Assembly: GCA_019635585.1 (NCBI GenBank)
Contig: JAHBZE010000002.1
Span: forward strand, 1,169,259 to 1,233,258
Origin: Xanthobacteraceae bacterium
GTDB taxonomy: Bacteria; Pseudomonadota; Alphaproteobacteria; Rhizobiales; Xanthobacteraceae
DNA length: 64,000 nucleotides
Reading direction: 5' to 3'
A program made the position numbers and the translations under genes. Numbering within the stretch: the first letter of the stretch is position 1; each line of letters starts with the position of its first letter. The notes below the pieces were generated by a model. The model was not told the origin of the DNA, did not search any database, and worked only from the letters and a program-made list of their open reading frames with translations. Positions 39,624 through 47,316 of this stretch are shown piece by piece.

Positions 39624-40670
39624 TCAGAACGGCAGCAGGCGCTCGTAGGCGAGATAGCCGGTAAGCAGCAAAAGCCCGAGCGCAATCACGATCAAGGCAC
39701 CACCGACCTCGATCGCCCGCAGCATCAGTTCGCCGCGCCCGCCCATGCTCTTGGCGAGCCGTACCGCGACGCCTTTGCCGAAGACCGCAAGCAGCGCGAT
39801 CGCTGTAACGGTGATTGCGACCCCCGCCCCCATCGCGAAGGTCGAGGCAATCCCGATCAGAAAGATTCCTTGCGAGATCGCGAACACGAGCACGATGATC
39901 GCGCCCGAACAGGGACGAAGACCGGCCGCCACCGCCGCGACCATGCCGCGGCGAAACCAGTCCTTGCCCTTCAGTTCGGCAGGCTCTGGCCCATGCGAAT
40001 GACCGTGATGATCGTGGCCATGATCATGATGATGTTCATGATGATGCGCGTGATCGTGGCCGTGATGATGGTCATGCCCATGATCGTGATGATGCGCGTG
40101 TGCATCCGGCTCGCCGCGCCACGCCGCAAGGAACGCGGCACCCTTCTTCCACAAGAGATAAAGCCCGAGCAGCACGATCAGCGAATAGGCCACGATCTCG
40201 ATCGCGCTTGCAGCGATATTCATGTTGCGCGCGGTGGTGCCGAGCAGGAGCACGGCAATGCCGACGAAGGCGACCGCGACACAAGCCTGCACGAAGGCGG
40301 AGATTGCAGCCAGCAGCGCGCCACGCTTCCAGGTCGCGTTATCCGCGACCATGTAGGACGCGATCACCGCCTTGCCGTGACCGGGACCGGCCGCGTGAAA
40401 GATGCCGTAGAGAAAGGAAATCGTGACCAGCGCCCAGGCCGCCGAGCCGTCAGTTTTCGCCGCTTTGATCGCCTCGCGCAGCTTCGCATAAAACGACGCC
40501 TGCACCGAAAACACCCAGCCCATGATGCCGGTCGGCTGCTGCACCCTCGGCCCGAACGAGCCTTGCGCGAGTGCGGGTTCGGCGATCACGACGAACGCAG
40601 CTGCCGCGAGCAGAAGCACGCAGAACAAGTAAAGCGTGTTCAAATTTTTCCGGAGATCGCTTACTTGCAC
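39624..40670 (-). CDS. Nickel/cobalt (or zinc) transporter of the NicO/RcnA family
   Basis: A 348-residue membrane protein with a long N-terminal periplasmic part after the first helix, then about six to seven helices with the NicO signature GIFHAAGPGHGKAVIASYM (about residues 110-128) and GLRPCSGAIIVLVFA. Between them lies a cytoplasmic loop (about 187-227) made almost entirely of His and Asp, a metal-binding region. It overlaps the DUF1007 gene by 10 bp, a known pairing. The family exports or imports divalent metals, and direction cannot be read from sequence. Confidence 0.85.
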   Translation of the reverse strand: MQVSDLRKNLNTLYLFCVLLLAAAAFVVIAEPALAQGSFGPRVQQPTGIMGWVFSVQASFYAKLREAIKAAKTDGSAAWALVTISFLYGIFHAAGPGHGKAVIASYMVADNATWKRGALLAAISAFVQACVAVAFVGIAVLLLGTTARNMNIAASAIEIVAYSLIVLLGLYLLWKKGAAFLAAWRGEPDAHAHHHDHGHDHHHGHDHAHHHEHHHDHGHDHHGHSHGPEPAELKGKDWFRRGMVAAVAAGLRPCSGAIIVLVFAISQGIFLIGIASTFAMGAGVAITVTAIALLAVFGKGVAVRLAKSMGGRGELMLRAIEVGGALIVIALGLLLLTGYLAYERLLPF

Positions 40671-41299
40671 GTGACCACGACGGTGTTTGCGAATTGCGAG
40701 CCGTACTGGTCCGCCGTAATCGAGTTGAAGAAGGATTCGCTCTGCGTCTGGTTCTTGTCCTGCGCCGCCGGGCGCTTCACCGCGAACGAACAGTTCTCCG
40801 GCGCATCGATCAGCTTCACCGGATTTTCCTCAGCGAGATTGAAGGCTACGAAATAGGTCGGATCGTAAACGTCGAGCGACACGCCGCCCTTCTGGCCACC
40901 GCTTTTCACCGGCAGCGTGAAATGCAGCGTCAGGAGCTTGTCCTTGGATTCGAGCCAGTAATCGACCGGATCGCCGAACACGAGCTTGCCGGGACCGCTT
41001 TTTCCGATCGTGAAGTATTCGTATTCCTTCAGCGAATCGACGTTGATCTTGGCAAGATCGGCGAGTTCCTCGCGCGACAGCACGCCGTCCTTGTTCTTGT
41101 CCAAGCCTTGCGTTGCGAACTCGGAAAAGAACTCGTCGAAAGTCCAGCTATAGCGGATCGCCGAGATCGTGCCGTCCTTGCCGAACACGAGTTCGCTTTT
41201 TCCCGTGACGATGACGTGCGGATGCGCGAGCGCCGCGGCGGCGCCTGCCGCGAGAAATGCGGCGGCGGCGAAGAAACGCAGCATCACTTTCAGGATCAT
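40661..41299 (-). CDS. DUF1007 family periplasmic protein with EF-hand-like loop
   Basis: A 212-residue exported protein. I chose the ATG at 41299 because MILKVMLRFFAAAAFLAAGAAAALA is a clean signal peptide; an in-frame longer reading would overlap the L,D-transpeptidase gene. The mature protein starts HPHVIV, a potential metal-binding N-terminus. Residues about 63-75 contain DKNKDGVLSREE, a canonical EF-hand loop. It is directly coupled to the NicO gene, so it probably supplies or senses the transported metal. Confidence 0.8.
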   Translation of the reverse strand: MILKVMLRFFAAAAFLAAGAAAALAHPHVIVTGKSELVFGKDGTISAIRYSWTFDEFFSEFATQGLDKNKDGVLSREELADLAKINVDSLKEYEYFTIGKSGPGKLVFGDPVDYWLESKDKLLTLHFTLPVKSGGQKGGVSLDVYDPTYFVAFNLAEENPVKLIDAPENCSFAVKRPAAQDKNQTQSESFFNSITADQYGSQFANTVVVTCK

Positions 41300-41360
41300 G
41301 CCGGCCTCGGTTTGTCGCCTGCGACCAAGCCTGCGAAGTCCGGCGAAATGGCGGCAGTCT

Positions 41361-41894
41361 TTACTGAATGACGTAAACCGGGGCACCGATCGCAACGCGC
41401 TCGAAAAGATCGGTGACATCCGCGTTAATCATGCGGAAACAGCCGCTCGACGAGGCCGAGCCGATGCTGTGCGGCGCGTTAGTGCCGTGGATTCGGTACT
41501 CGGACCAGCCGAGATAGAGCGCGCGCACGCCGAGCGGATTGTTCGGTCCCGGCGGTACATAATGTGGGGCGCCCGCGGCCTGCATACGCGCGGTCGGGTA
41601 CCAGGCCGGATTTTTCGTCTTCATGCTGACCCAGCTCTGGCCAGTCCAGCCGAAGCCGGTCTTGCCGACGGCCACGCGGTACATCAGCGCCTTGCCGTCG
41701 CCGAGCGAGTAATAAAGGCGCCGCTCGGAAACATTGATGACGATGGCGCCGCGCGGATAGTCGCCCTTGAGTTCGGCCTCCTGCGGCCAGGTCTGCTGCG
41801 CCTCGGGGAGCGCGGCCTGACGCTCGCGCGCCTGCGAAACGCCCGCGAAGGCAACGGCAATAAAGAGAGCGAAAGCTCCGGCAATGACGCGCAT
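41361..41894 (-). CDS. L,D-transpeptidase (YkuD domain)
   Basis: A 177-residue exported enzyme that forms 3-3 peptidoglycan cross-links or attaches proteins to the wall. Signal peptide MRVIAGAFALFIAVAFAGVSQA. The YkuD domain runs from residue 50 (AIVINVSERRLYYSL) to the C-terminus, with the active-site cluster HGTNAPHSIG (H136) and SSSGCFRM (C152, R154). Small ErfK/YbiS-type protein with no LysM domain. The cysteine nucleophile is intact. Confidence 0.92.
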   Translation of the reverse strand: MRVIAGAFALFIAVAFAGVSQARERQAALPEAQQTWPQEAELKGDYPRGAIVINVSERRLYYSLGDGKALMYRVAVGKTGFGWTGQSWVSMKTKNPAWYPTARMQAAGAPHYVPPGPNNPLGVRALYLGWSEYRIHGTNAPHSIGSASSSGCFRMINADVTDLFERVAIGAPVYVIQ

Positions 41895-41984
41895 GATTCC
41901 AGCCCTGAAGTCGATCCCGGTACCCTTATTATTAAAGTAGCGCGTTGCCGCAACAGGCCAACTTAAATCTGCGTGAACGAACGG

Positions 41985-43577
41985 CTACACCGCCGCAGCC
42001 CCGCCGTCCGAACGGGGGTCGTGCGCCCCTTCGACCTTATTGCCATGAATCAGGACGCCCCCGGCGTGACCCATGACCTCGGTATAGGCCTCGGGTAGTA
42101 CCTGTACGTCGTGGCCCGCCTTCGCCAGCGATTCCGGAATCTCCGGCGAGAAGCGTGATTCGAGCCGCAGATTCGTGATCTTCGAGCCCCAGGTCTTGCC
42201 GAGAATCCAGCGCGGCCGGTCGATGGCGTCTGCGAGCGGCACGCCGTGGAAGGCATAGCGCGAGAAGATCGCACCGAGCGTCTGCGGCTGCCCCTCGCCA
42301 CCCATGGTGCCGAAGCCGAGCTGCCGGCCGTCGTCGAAGGCAGCGAACATCGGGGTCAGCGTATGCACCGGCTTCCTGCCCGGCTCGAGCGGGTTAGGCG
42401 CCTTCGGGTCGAGCGAGAAGCTCGCGCCCCGGTTCTGCATCAGCACGCCGGTCTTCGGCAGCACGCAGCCCGAGCCGAACTCCCAGTAGATCGACTGGAT
42501 ATAGGAGACGACATAGCCGTTCTTGTCGGCAGCCCCGAGCCAGATCGTGTCGCCAGCGCCCGCGGGACGCGGCCACGGGGCGGCGCGGTCGCGCTTCACC
42601 GCCGCCGCCTCGCGCTCCAGCGCCTCGTTCGAAAGCCAGTCGGCGGGACTCTGCTTGAGCCGCTCGAAATCGGTGAGCACCTTGTCGCGCGCGCCGAAAG
42701 CCCGTTTCGAGGCTTCGACGATGGCATGGACATATTCGAAGCTCTCCGGCTTCGGCGCGCCCAGCCGCTCGTAGATGCCGAGAATCATCAGCGTCACCAG
42801 GCCCGGCGTCGGCGGCTGGCAGCCGTAAACCGTGGCATCGCGGACCCGAAGCAAGAGCGGCTCGCGCAAGGTCGCGCGGTACTTCGCCAGATCCTCGCGC
42901 GTTACCGGCGAGCCGATGACCTCGAGGTCGGCCGCGATCTCGCGGCCGATGTCGCCGCGGTAGAAATCGTCGAGCCCGGCGCGGCCAAGCTGCTCGAAGG
43001 TGTCGGGAAGCCGTCCCGCATTGAGACGCGCGCCCTTGGGCTGCGCCTTGCCGCCGGGCATGAAGGTTTCGGCAAAACCGGGCGCGGCGATCGCGAGCGT
43101 CCGGTCCTGCAGGAAGCGCCAGACGATCGACGAGGAAACCGGATAGCCCTCGCGCGCGATCTTGATCGCGGCTTCCAAGAGCCGGCTCACCGGCACTTTT
43201 CCGCCCGCGGCCTTCGCGGCGTCGAGCGCGAGCATCCAGCCGCCGATCGCGCCCGGCACCGTGCAGGCAGCAAGCGGCCCGCGCTCGGGAACCGTGTCGT
43301 GTCCGGCAGCGCGATAGCGCTCGATCGTGGCGAGCGAACCGGCGAAACCGCAGGCCTCGATGTAGCGGACCTTCCCCGAGGGCTCGCGGATCAGCCAGAA
43401 GCCATCGCCGCCGATGTGGTTCATGTGCGGATAGGCGGACACAATGGCTGCTGCGGCGGCGACCGCCGCCTCGATGGCGTTGCCTCCTTCGGCGAGGATG
43501 TCGCGGCCTGCTTCGGCGGCGAGCGTGTGAGGGGCTGCAACGACGCCGTAGCGGCCTTCAGCGCGGTATTCGGTCAA
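41985..43577 (-). CDS. Gamma-glutamyltransferase family protein (YwrD-like)
   Basis: A 530-residue Ntn-hydrolase family protein. The N-terminal part reads GVVAAPHTLAAEAGRDILAEGGNAIEAAVAAAAA, and the large/small subunit junction is GDTIWLGAADKNGYVVSYIQSIYWEFGSG. The threonine of DTIW aligns with the autocatalytic nucleophile, while the usual TTH is TIW. The GTMGGEGQPQ motif near the C-terminus fits the glutamyl site region. No signal peptide, unlike periplasmic GGT. It probably hydrolyses a gamma-glutamyl or related amide compound. Confidence 0.8.
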   Translation of the reverse strand: MTEYRAEGRYGVVAAPHTLAAEAGRDILAEGGNAIEAAVAAAAAIVSAYPHMNHIGGDGFWLIREPSGKVRYIEACGFAGSLATIERYRAAGHDTVPERGPLAACTVPGAIGGWMLALDAAKAAGGKVPVSRLLEAAIKIAREGYPVSSSIVWRFLQDRTLAIAAPGFAETFMPGGKAQPKGARLNAGRLPDTFEQLGRAGLDDFYRGDIGREIAADLEVIGSPVTREDLAKYRATLREPLLLRVRDATVYGCQPPTPGLVTLMILGIYERLGAPKPESFEYVHAIVEASKRAFGARDKVLTDFERLKQSPADWLSNEALEREAAAVKRDRAAPWPRPAGAGDTIWLGAADKNGYVVSYIQSIYWEFGSGCVLPKTGVLMQNRGASFSLDPKAPNPLEPGRKPVHTLTPMFAAFDDGRQLGFGTMGGEGQPQTLGAIFSRYAFHGVPLADAIDRPRWILGKTWGSKITNLRLESRFSPEIPESLAKAGHDVQVLPEAYTEVMGHAGGVLIHGNKVEGAHDPRSDGGAAAV

Positions 43578-43714
43578 TTTCTTCTCCGGAGAACGCGAGG
43601 TGGGAGCGGCTGGTTGCGGCTTGATTCAGCCGCTCTTTGCCGCCAGATTGCCCGCCATTCTAAAGCCTTGTGGCGAAACCGCCACTTCAGAGCCGCATTT
43701 CGAGGACGAAGACG

Positions 43715-43966
43715 ATGACCGACGCCGTGCAGAAGCGCTCCAGGATCAACTGGGTGAACCTCATCACCATCGTCAGCGCCGCCGTGCTCATCGGCGTCGA
43801 GGTGATCGGCATCGGGCTGGCCACCGGCTGGGCGCTCGCGGCGCTCTTCGGCTTCAACAAGGTGCTCGAAGCCATTCTCATGGGCGTGTTCGCCCTCGGC
43901 GCGGGAGCTTTCACCTGGTCGTTCGTGCGTAACGCGGCGAAGATCGAGCCGATCATCGAGCGCTGA
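43715..43966 (+). CDS. Small two-helix membrane protein
   Basis: An 83-residue protein with two hydrophobic segments (LITIVSAAVLIGVEVIGIGLATGWALAALFG and AILMGVFALGAGAFTWSFV), separated by a short FNKVLE loop and ended by the charged NAAKIEPIIER. GAGGACGAAG precedes the ATG at 43715; a longer reading from 43670 is less likely. No family recognised. It could be an accessory subunit, but the neighbours do not indicate for what. Confidence 0.65.
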   Translation: MTDAVQKRSRINWVNLITIVSAAVLIGVEVIGIGLATGWALAALFGFNKVLEAILMGVFALGAGAFTWSFVRNAAKIEPIIER

Positions 43967-44499
43967 GCGCCACGCGAGCGCCAAACTCTTAACAAGAGAT
44001 TTCCAGACTGCGCTCGCGCGAGCTTCGCGCGCGCTTTCGCTCGCAAAAAAGTGCGCATGCGAGTCGATTCTCTATTGCATCGAAAGTCCATTTCTCTTAT
44101 TTGCGCAGTTGCCCAATTTCGCACGTGCCTGTGGTCGTGTGCTGGTTGACGGAGATCCCGGACAAGAGGCCGGAAAGACGTCGGGCAAACCAGTAGCCGG
44201 AGGGAACCGGCGAACCCCGCTCTCCGCGAGGGACGCGACTTAAAGCAACGACGTAAGGGCTTTTTTGGTCCAACGCGGCGCCCCGAAGGTGGCCACGGAA
44301 AACCGAAGAGGCACTACCTCCTTGCCGGACGTGCGGAAGGCGCAACCCTTCCAATCAATGGCGCTTAAGACCGGCTCAGCCGGGTGTTCGAGCGGGCAGC
44401 AAGCCGCTCGTGGCGTAGTCGCGCATCCAGCGCGAAGACACCGCGGGAAGCGAGGCTGTCCAAGTCGTTAACGAATGTCTTCTGGAAGGGGACACCGAA
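43967..44499 (+). ncRNA. speF-type leader RNA upstream of ornithine decarboxylase
   Basis: The 533 bp between the small membrane protein and the decarboxylase hold no long gene. From about 44140 the sequence has the look of the alphaproteobacterial speF motif (Rfam RF00518): GGTTGACGGAGATCCCGG, GGCCGGAAAGACGTCGGG, then several GC-rich stems and a ribosome-binding site GGAAGGGGAC before the start codon at 44500. speF leaders are long structured cis-regulatory RNAs before ornithine decarboxylase genes. The ligand or mechanism was not established when described. Recognition is from memory of the consensus, so boundaries are approximate. Confidence 0.65.
44057..44149 (+). CDS. Possible 30-codon leader ORF at the 5' end of the speF-type leader
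   Basis: An ATG at 44057 opens 30 codons (MRVDSLLHRKSISLICAVAQ then ten more residues) and stops with TGA at 44147-44149, right at the start of the structured part. There is no strong ribosome-binding site. In gammaproteobacteria an unrelated upstream peptide, SpeFL, senses ornithine to control speF, so a leader peptide here is an attractive but unproven idea. It may equally be chance. Confidence 0.2.
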   Translation: MRVDSLLHRKSISLICAVAQFRTCLWSCAG

Positions 44500-45630
44500 A
44501 TGACCGACCGCATCCGCAAATTCCTCCGACGCAACCGCGAGGACGGACCCCGCCTCGTCGTCGATCTCGACGTCGTGCGCTCGAACTACAATGCTTTCTC
44601 GAAGGCGTTGCCGGACACCCGCGTGTTCTACGCGGTGAAGGCGAACCCTGCCCCCGAGATCCTGAAGCTCCTGAACGACATGGGCTCGTGCTTCGACACC
44701 GCGTCGATGGGCGAGATCGACCTCGTCATGCAGGCTGGCGGCACCCCCGACCGCATCTCCTTCGGCAACACGATCAAGAAGGAAAAGGACATCGCTGCGG
44801 CCTATAAGCTCGGCGTGCGCCTGTTCGCGGTCGATTGCGAAGCCGAAGTCGAGAAGATCGCGCGCGTTGCGCCCGGCTCGAAGGTGTTCTGCCGCATCCT
44901 CTGCGACGGCTCCGGCGCCGAATGGCCGCTGTCGCGCAAATTCGGCTGCGCGCCCGAGATGGCGCCGCAGGTGCTCGAGCACGCCCATAAGCTGGGCCTC
45001 GTCGCCCACGGCATCTCGTTCCATGTCGGTTCGCAGCAGAACAACGTCAAAGCGTGGGATCGTGCGCTCAAGACTTCGGGCGCAATCTTCCGCGAGATGG
45101 CGGAGCGCGGCATCAACCTCTCCATGGTCAACCTTGGCGGCGGGTTCCCCGCGCAGTACCTGCGCGACATCCCGAAGGTCGAGGAATATGGCCAGGCGAT
45201 CTTCCGCGCGCTGCGCAAGCACTTCGGCAACCGCATTCCGGAAACCATTATCGAGCCGGGCCGCGGCATGGTCGGTGCTGCCGGCATGATCGAGGCCGAG
45301 GTCGTCCTGATCTCGAAGAAGTCGGCGTCGGACAACCAGCGCTGGGTCTATCTCGACATCGGCAAGTTCGGCGGTCTCGCCGAGACGATGGAAGAGGCGA
45401 TCCGCTATCCGATCCGCACGGCGAAGGACGACGACGTGATGGCGCCCTGCGTCATCGCCGGCCCGACCTGCGATTCGGCGGACGTGCTCTACGAGAAGAC
45501 GCCGTATTTGCTGCCGGTCTCGCTCGAGATCGGCGACAAGGTGCTGATCGAGGCATGCGGCGCCTACACGACGACCTACTCGTCGGTCGCCTTCAACGGC
45601 TTCGCGCCGCTGAAGTCCTACGTCATCTGA
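44500..45630 (+). CDS. speF: Ornithine/lysine decarboxylase, alanine racemase-fold (group IV)
   Basis: PLP-dependent decarboxylase making putrescine (or cadaverine). 376 residues. PLP-lysine K47 in YAVKANP, HVGSQ (175-179), GGGFP (213-217), EPGRG (252-256) and the catalytic C324-D325 in GPTCDSADVLYEK. Short for the family but normal for alphaproteobacterial ODC/LDC enzymes. Encoded ahead of homospermidine synthase, which uses putrescine, and controlled by the long leader upstream. Soluble. The symbol follows the speF-motif convention; odc is also used. Confidence 0.92.
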   Translation: MTDRIRKFLRRNREDGPRLVVDLDVVRSNYNAFSKALPDTRVFYAVKANPAPEILKLLNDMGSCFDTASMGEIDLVMQAGGTPDRISFGNTIKKEKDIAAAYKLGVRLFAVDCEAEVEKIARVAPGSKVFCRILCDGSGAEWPLSRKFGCAPEMAPQVLEHAHKLGLVAHGISFHVGSQQNNVKAWDRALKTSGAIFREMAERGINLSMVNLGGGFPAQYLRDIPKVEEYGQAIFRALRKHFGNRIPETIIEPGRGMVGAAGMIEAEVVLISKKSASDNQRWVYLDIGKFGGLAETMEEAIRYPIRTAKDDDVMAPCVIAGPTCDSADVLYEKTPYLLPVSLEIGDKVLIEACGAYTTTYSSVAFNGFAPLKSYVI

Positions 45631-45656
45631 TCTTCAACCGAACCGCTAAGAAGTAC

Positions 45657-45686
45657 CTCCGGGGCTCGCGAAAGCGGGCCCCGGAG
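45657..45686 (+). terminator. Strong hairpin after ornithine decarboxylase
   Basis: CTCCGGGGC (45657-45665) pairs with GCCCCGGAG (45678-45686), continued by a T-G wobble and CGC/GCG around a GAAA tetraloop. Only TTT follows a few bases on, so termination may be partial, allowing some read-through to the homospermidine synthase gene. Confidence 0.6.
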
Positions 45687-45693
45687 CGCGTTT

Positions 45694-45742
45694 GAGCATG
45701 GCCCCGAAAAGTGGGTACCGGTTTTCGGATAAGGCCATGCTC
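45694..45742. repeat. Rhizobial intergenic palindromic repeat
   Basis: A 49-bp imperfect palindrome with GAGCATGGCC at 45694-45703 and GGCCATGCTC at 45733-45742, and the inner pair CCGAAAAGTGGG / CCGGTTTTCGG. It matches the dispersed GAGCATG..CATGCTC elements found between genes in many Bradyrhizobium, Rhizobium and Brucella relatives (recognised from memory). Only one copy is present in this window. Confidence 0.7.
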
Positions 45743-45846
45743 CAAGAAAACAGGGTACCCGAAATTTCCCACATACCGGCAGGCGAAGATTCGTCAGCGC
45801 CGGATCAAGCCGCTAAACAGTTTTTGAGAGAAAGACGGAGGTGTGA

Positions 45847-47277
45847 ATGAGCAAGTGGCCGGTTTACCACAAGATCGACGGACCCATCGTTATGATCGGC
45901 TTCGGCTCGATCGGGCGCGGTATGCTGCCGCTACTCGAACGCCATTTCGAATTCGACAGGAAACGTCTTGTCGTGATCGATCCGGTGGATGACGACCGCA
46001 AGTTGCTCGACGAGCGCGGCATCCGCTTCATCCAGGACTTCGTCACCCGCGACAATTACAAGTCCCTGCTCACGCCCCTGCTCACCGAAGGTGGCGGCCG
46101 CGGCTTCTGCGTGAACCTGTCCGTCGATACTTCCTCGCTCGACATCATGCGGCTTTGCCGCGAGATCGGCGCCTTCTACATCGACACCGTGGTCGAGCCC
46201 TGGAAGGGTTTCTATTTCGACAAGTCGATGGGACCCGAAGCACGCTCGAACTACGCGCTGCGCGAAACCGTGCTCGAGGAGCGTCGCAAGAACCCGGGCG
46301 GCCTCACCGCCGTCTCGTGCTGCGGCGCTAATCCCGGCATGGTGTCGTGGTTCGTGAAGCAGGCGCTGCTCAATGTCGCCGCCGATCTCGGCCTCGGCAA
46401 CGAAGTGCCGAAAGACAAGGACGGCTGGGCGCGGCTGATGATGAAGGCCGGCGTCAAGGGCATCCACATCGCCGAGCGCGACACCCAGCGCTCGAAGAAG
46501 CCGAAGCCGCTCGACGTTTTCGTGAACACCTGGTCGGTGGAAGGCTTCGTCTCGGAAGGCCAGCAGCCTGCCGAGCTCGGCTGGGGTACGCACGAGAAAT
46601 GGGAGCCCGCAACGATCGGCAAGCACGCAAAAGGTTGCGGCGCGGCGGTTTATCTCAAGCAGCCCGGCGCGAATACCCGGGTGCGTTCATGGTGCCCGAC
46701 GCCAGGACCGCAATACGGTTTCCTTGTCACGCATAACGAGTCGATCTCGATCGCGGACTTCTTCACCGTCCGCGAGAACGGCACGGCGATCTATCGTCCG
46801 ACCTGCCACTATGCCTATCACCCGGCGAACGACGCCGTACTTTCGCTGCACGAGATGTTCGGCGCGGGCGGCAAATTCCAGGACGAATGGATGATCCTCG
46901 ATGAGAACGAGATCGAGGACGGCATCGACGAGCTCGGCGTGCTGCTCTACGGCCACAAGAACAACGCCTATTGGTATGGCTCACAGCTTTCCATCGAGGA
47001 AACCCGCGAGATTGCGCCATACCAGAACGCAACCGGCTTGCAGGTGTCTTCCGCCGTGCTCGCCGGCATGGTCTGGGCGATCGAAAATCCCGACCGCGGC
47101 ATCGTCGAGGCCGACGAGATGGACTTCAAGCGTTGCCTTGAGGTGCAGTCGCCCTATCTCGGCCCGGTGATCGGCACCTATACCGACTGGACGCCGCTCG
47201 ACAATCGCAACGTCCTCTTCAAGGAAGACATCGACGAGAGCGACGCGTGGCAGTTCCGGAATATTCTGGTGCGCTAA
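45847..47277 (+). CDS. hss: Homospermidine synthase
   Basis: NAD-dependent enzyme that condenses two putrescines to sym-homospermidine, the characteristic polyamine of rhizobia. 476 residues. The N-terminal Rossmann motif is VMIGFGSIGRGMLPLLERHF (about 15-34), followed by RLVVIDPVDDDRKLL. The region SCCGANPGMVSWFVKQALLN and the C-terminal half fit the saccharopine-dehydrogenase-like fold of bacterial HSS. The ribosome-binding site GGAGGTG directly precedes the ATG. The gap to the decarboxylase holds the hairpin and repeat. Confidence 0.93.
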   Translation: MSKWPVYHKIDGPIVMIGFGSIGRGMLPLLERHFEFDRKRLVVIDPVDDDRKLLDERGIRFIQDFVTRDNYKSLLTPLLTEGGGRGFCVNLSVDTSSLDIMRLCREIGAFYIDTVVEPWKGFYFDKSMGPEARSNYALRETVLEERRKNPGGLTAVSCCGANPGMVSWFVKQALLNVAADLGLGNEVPKDKDGWARLMMKAGVKGIHIAERDTQRSKKPKPLDVFVNTWSVEGFVSEGQQPAELGWGTHEKWEPATIGKHAKGCGAAVYLKQPGANTRVRSWCPTPGPQYGFLVTHNESISIADFFTVRENGTAIYRPTCHYAYHPANDAVLSLHEMFGAGGKFQDEWMILDENEIEDGIDELGVLLYGHKNNAYWYGSQLSIEETREIAPYQNATGLQVSSAVLAGMVWAIENPDRGIVEADEMDFKRCLEVQSPYLGPVIGTYTDWTPLDNRNVLFKEDIDESDAWQFRNILVR

Positions 47278-47280
47278 AAG

Positions 47281-47311
47281 AAATCGCCCCGCTTCATGAG
47301 CGGGGCGATTT
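47281..47311 (+). terminator. Bidirectional intrinsic terminator
   Basis: AAATCGCCCCGCT (47281-47293) and its exact complement AGCGGGGCGATTT (47299-47311) form a 13-bp stem with T residues at the 3' end and A residues at the 5' end. It serves hss and the convergent WD40 gene. Confidence 0.9.
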
Positions 47312-47316
47312 GCTTT

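Noticed and set aside
39990..40105. CATGATGATG-type repetitive DNA that looks like a tandem repeat
   Set aside because: It is simply the codons of the His/Asp-rich loop of the NicO protein and not an independent repeat element.
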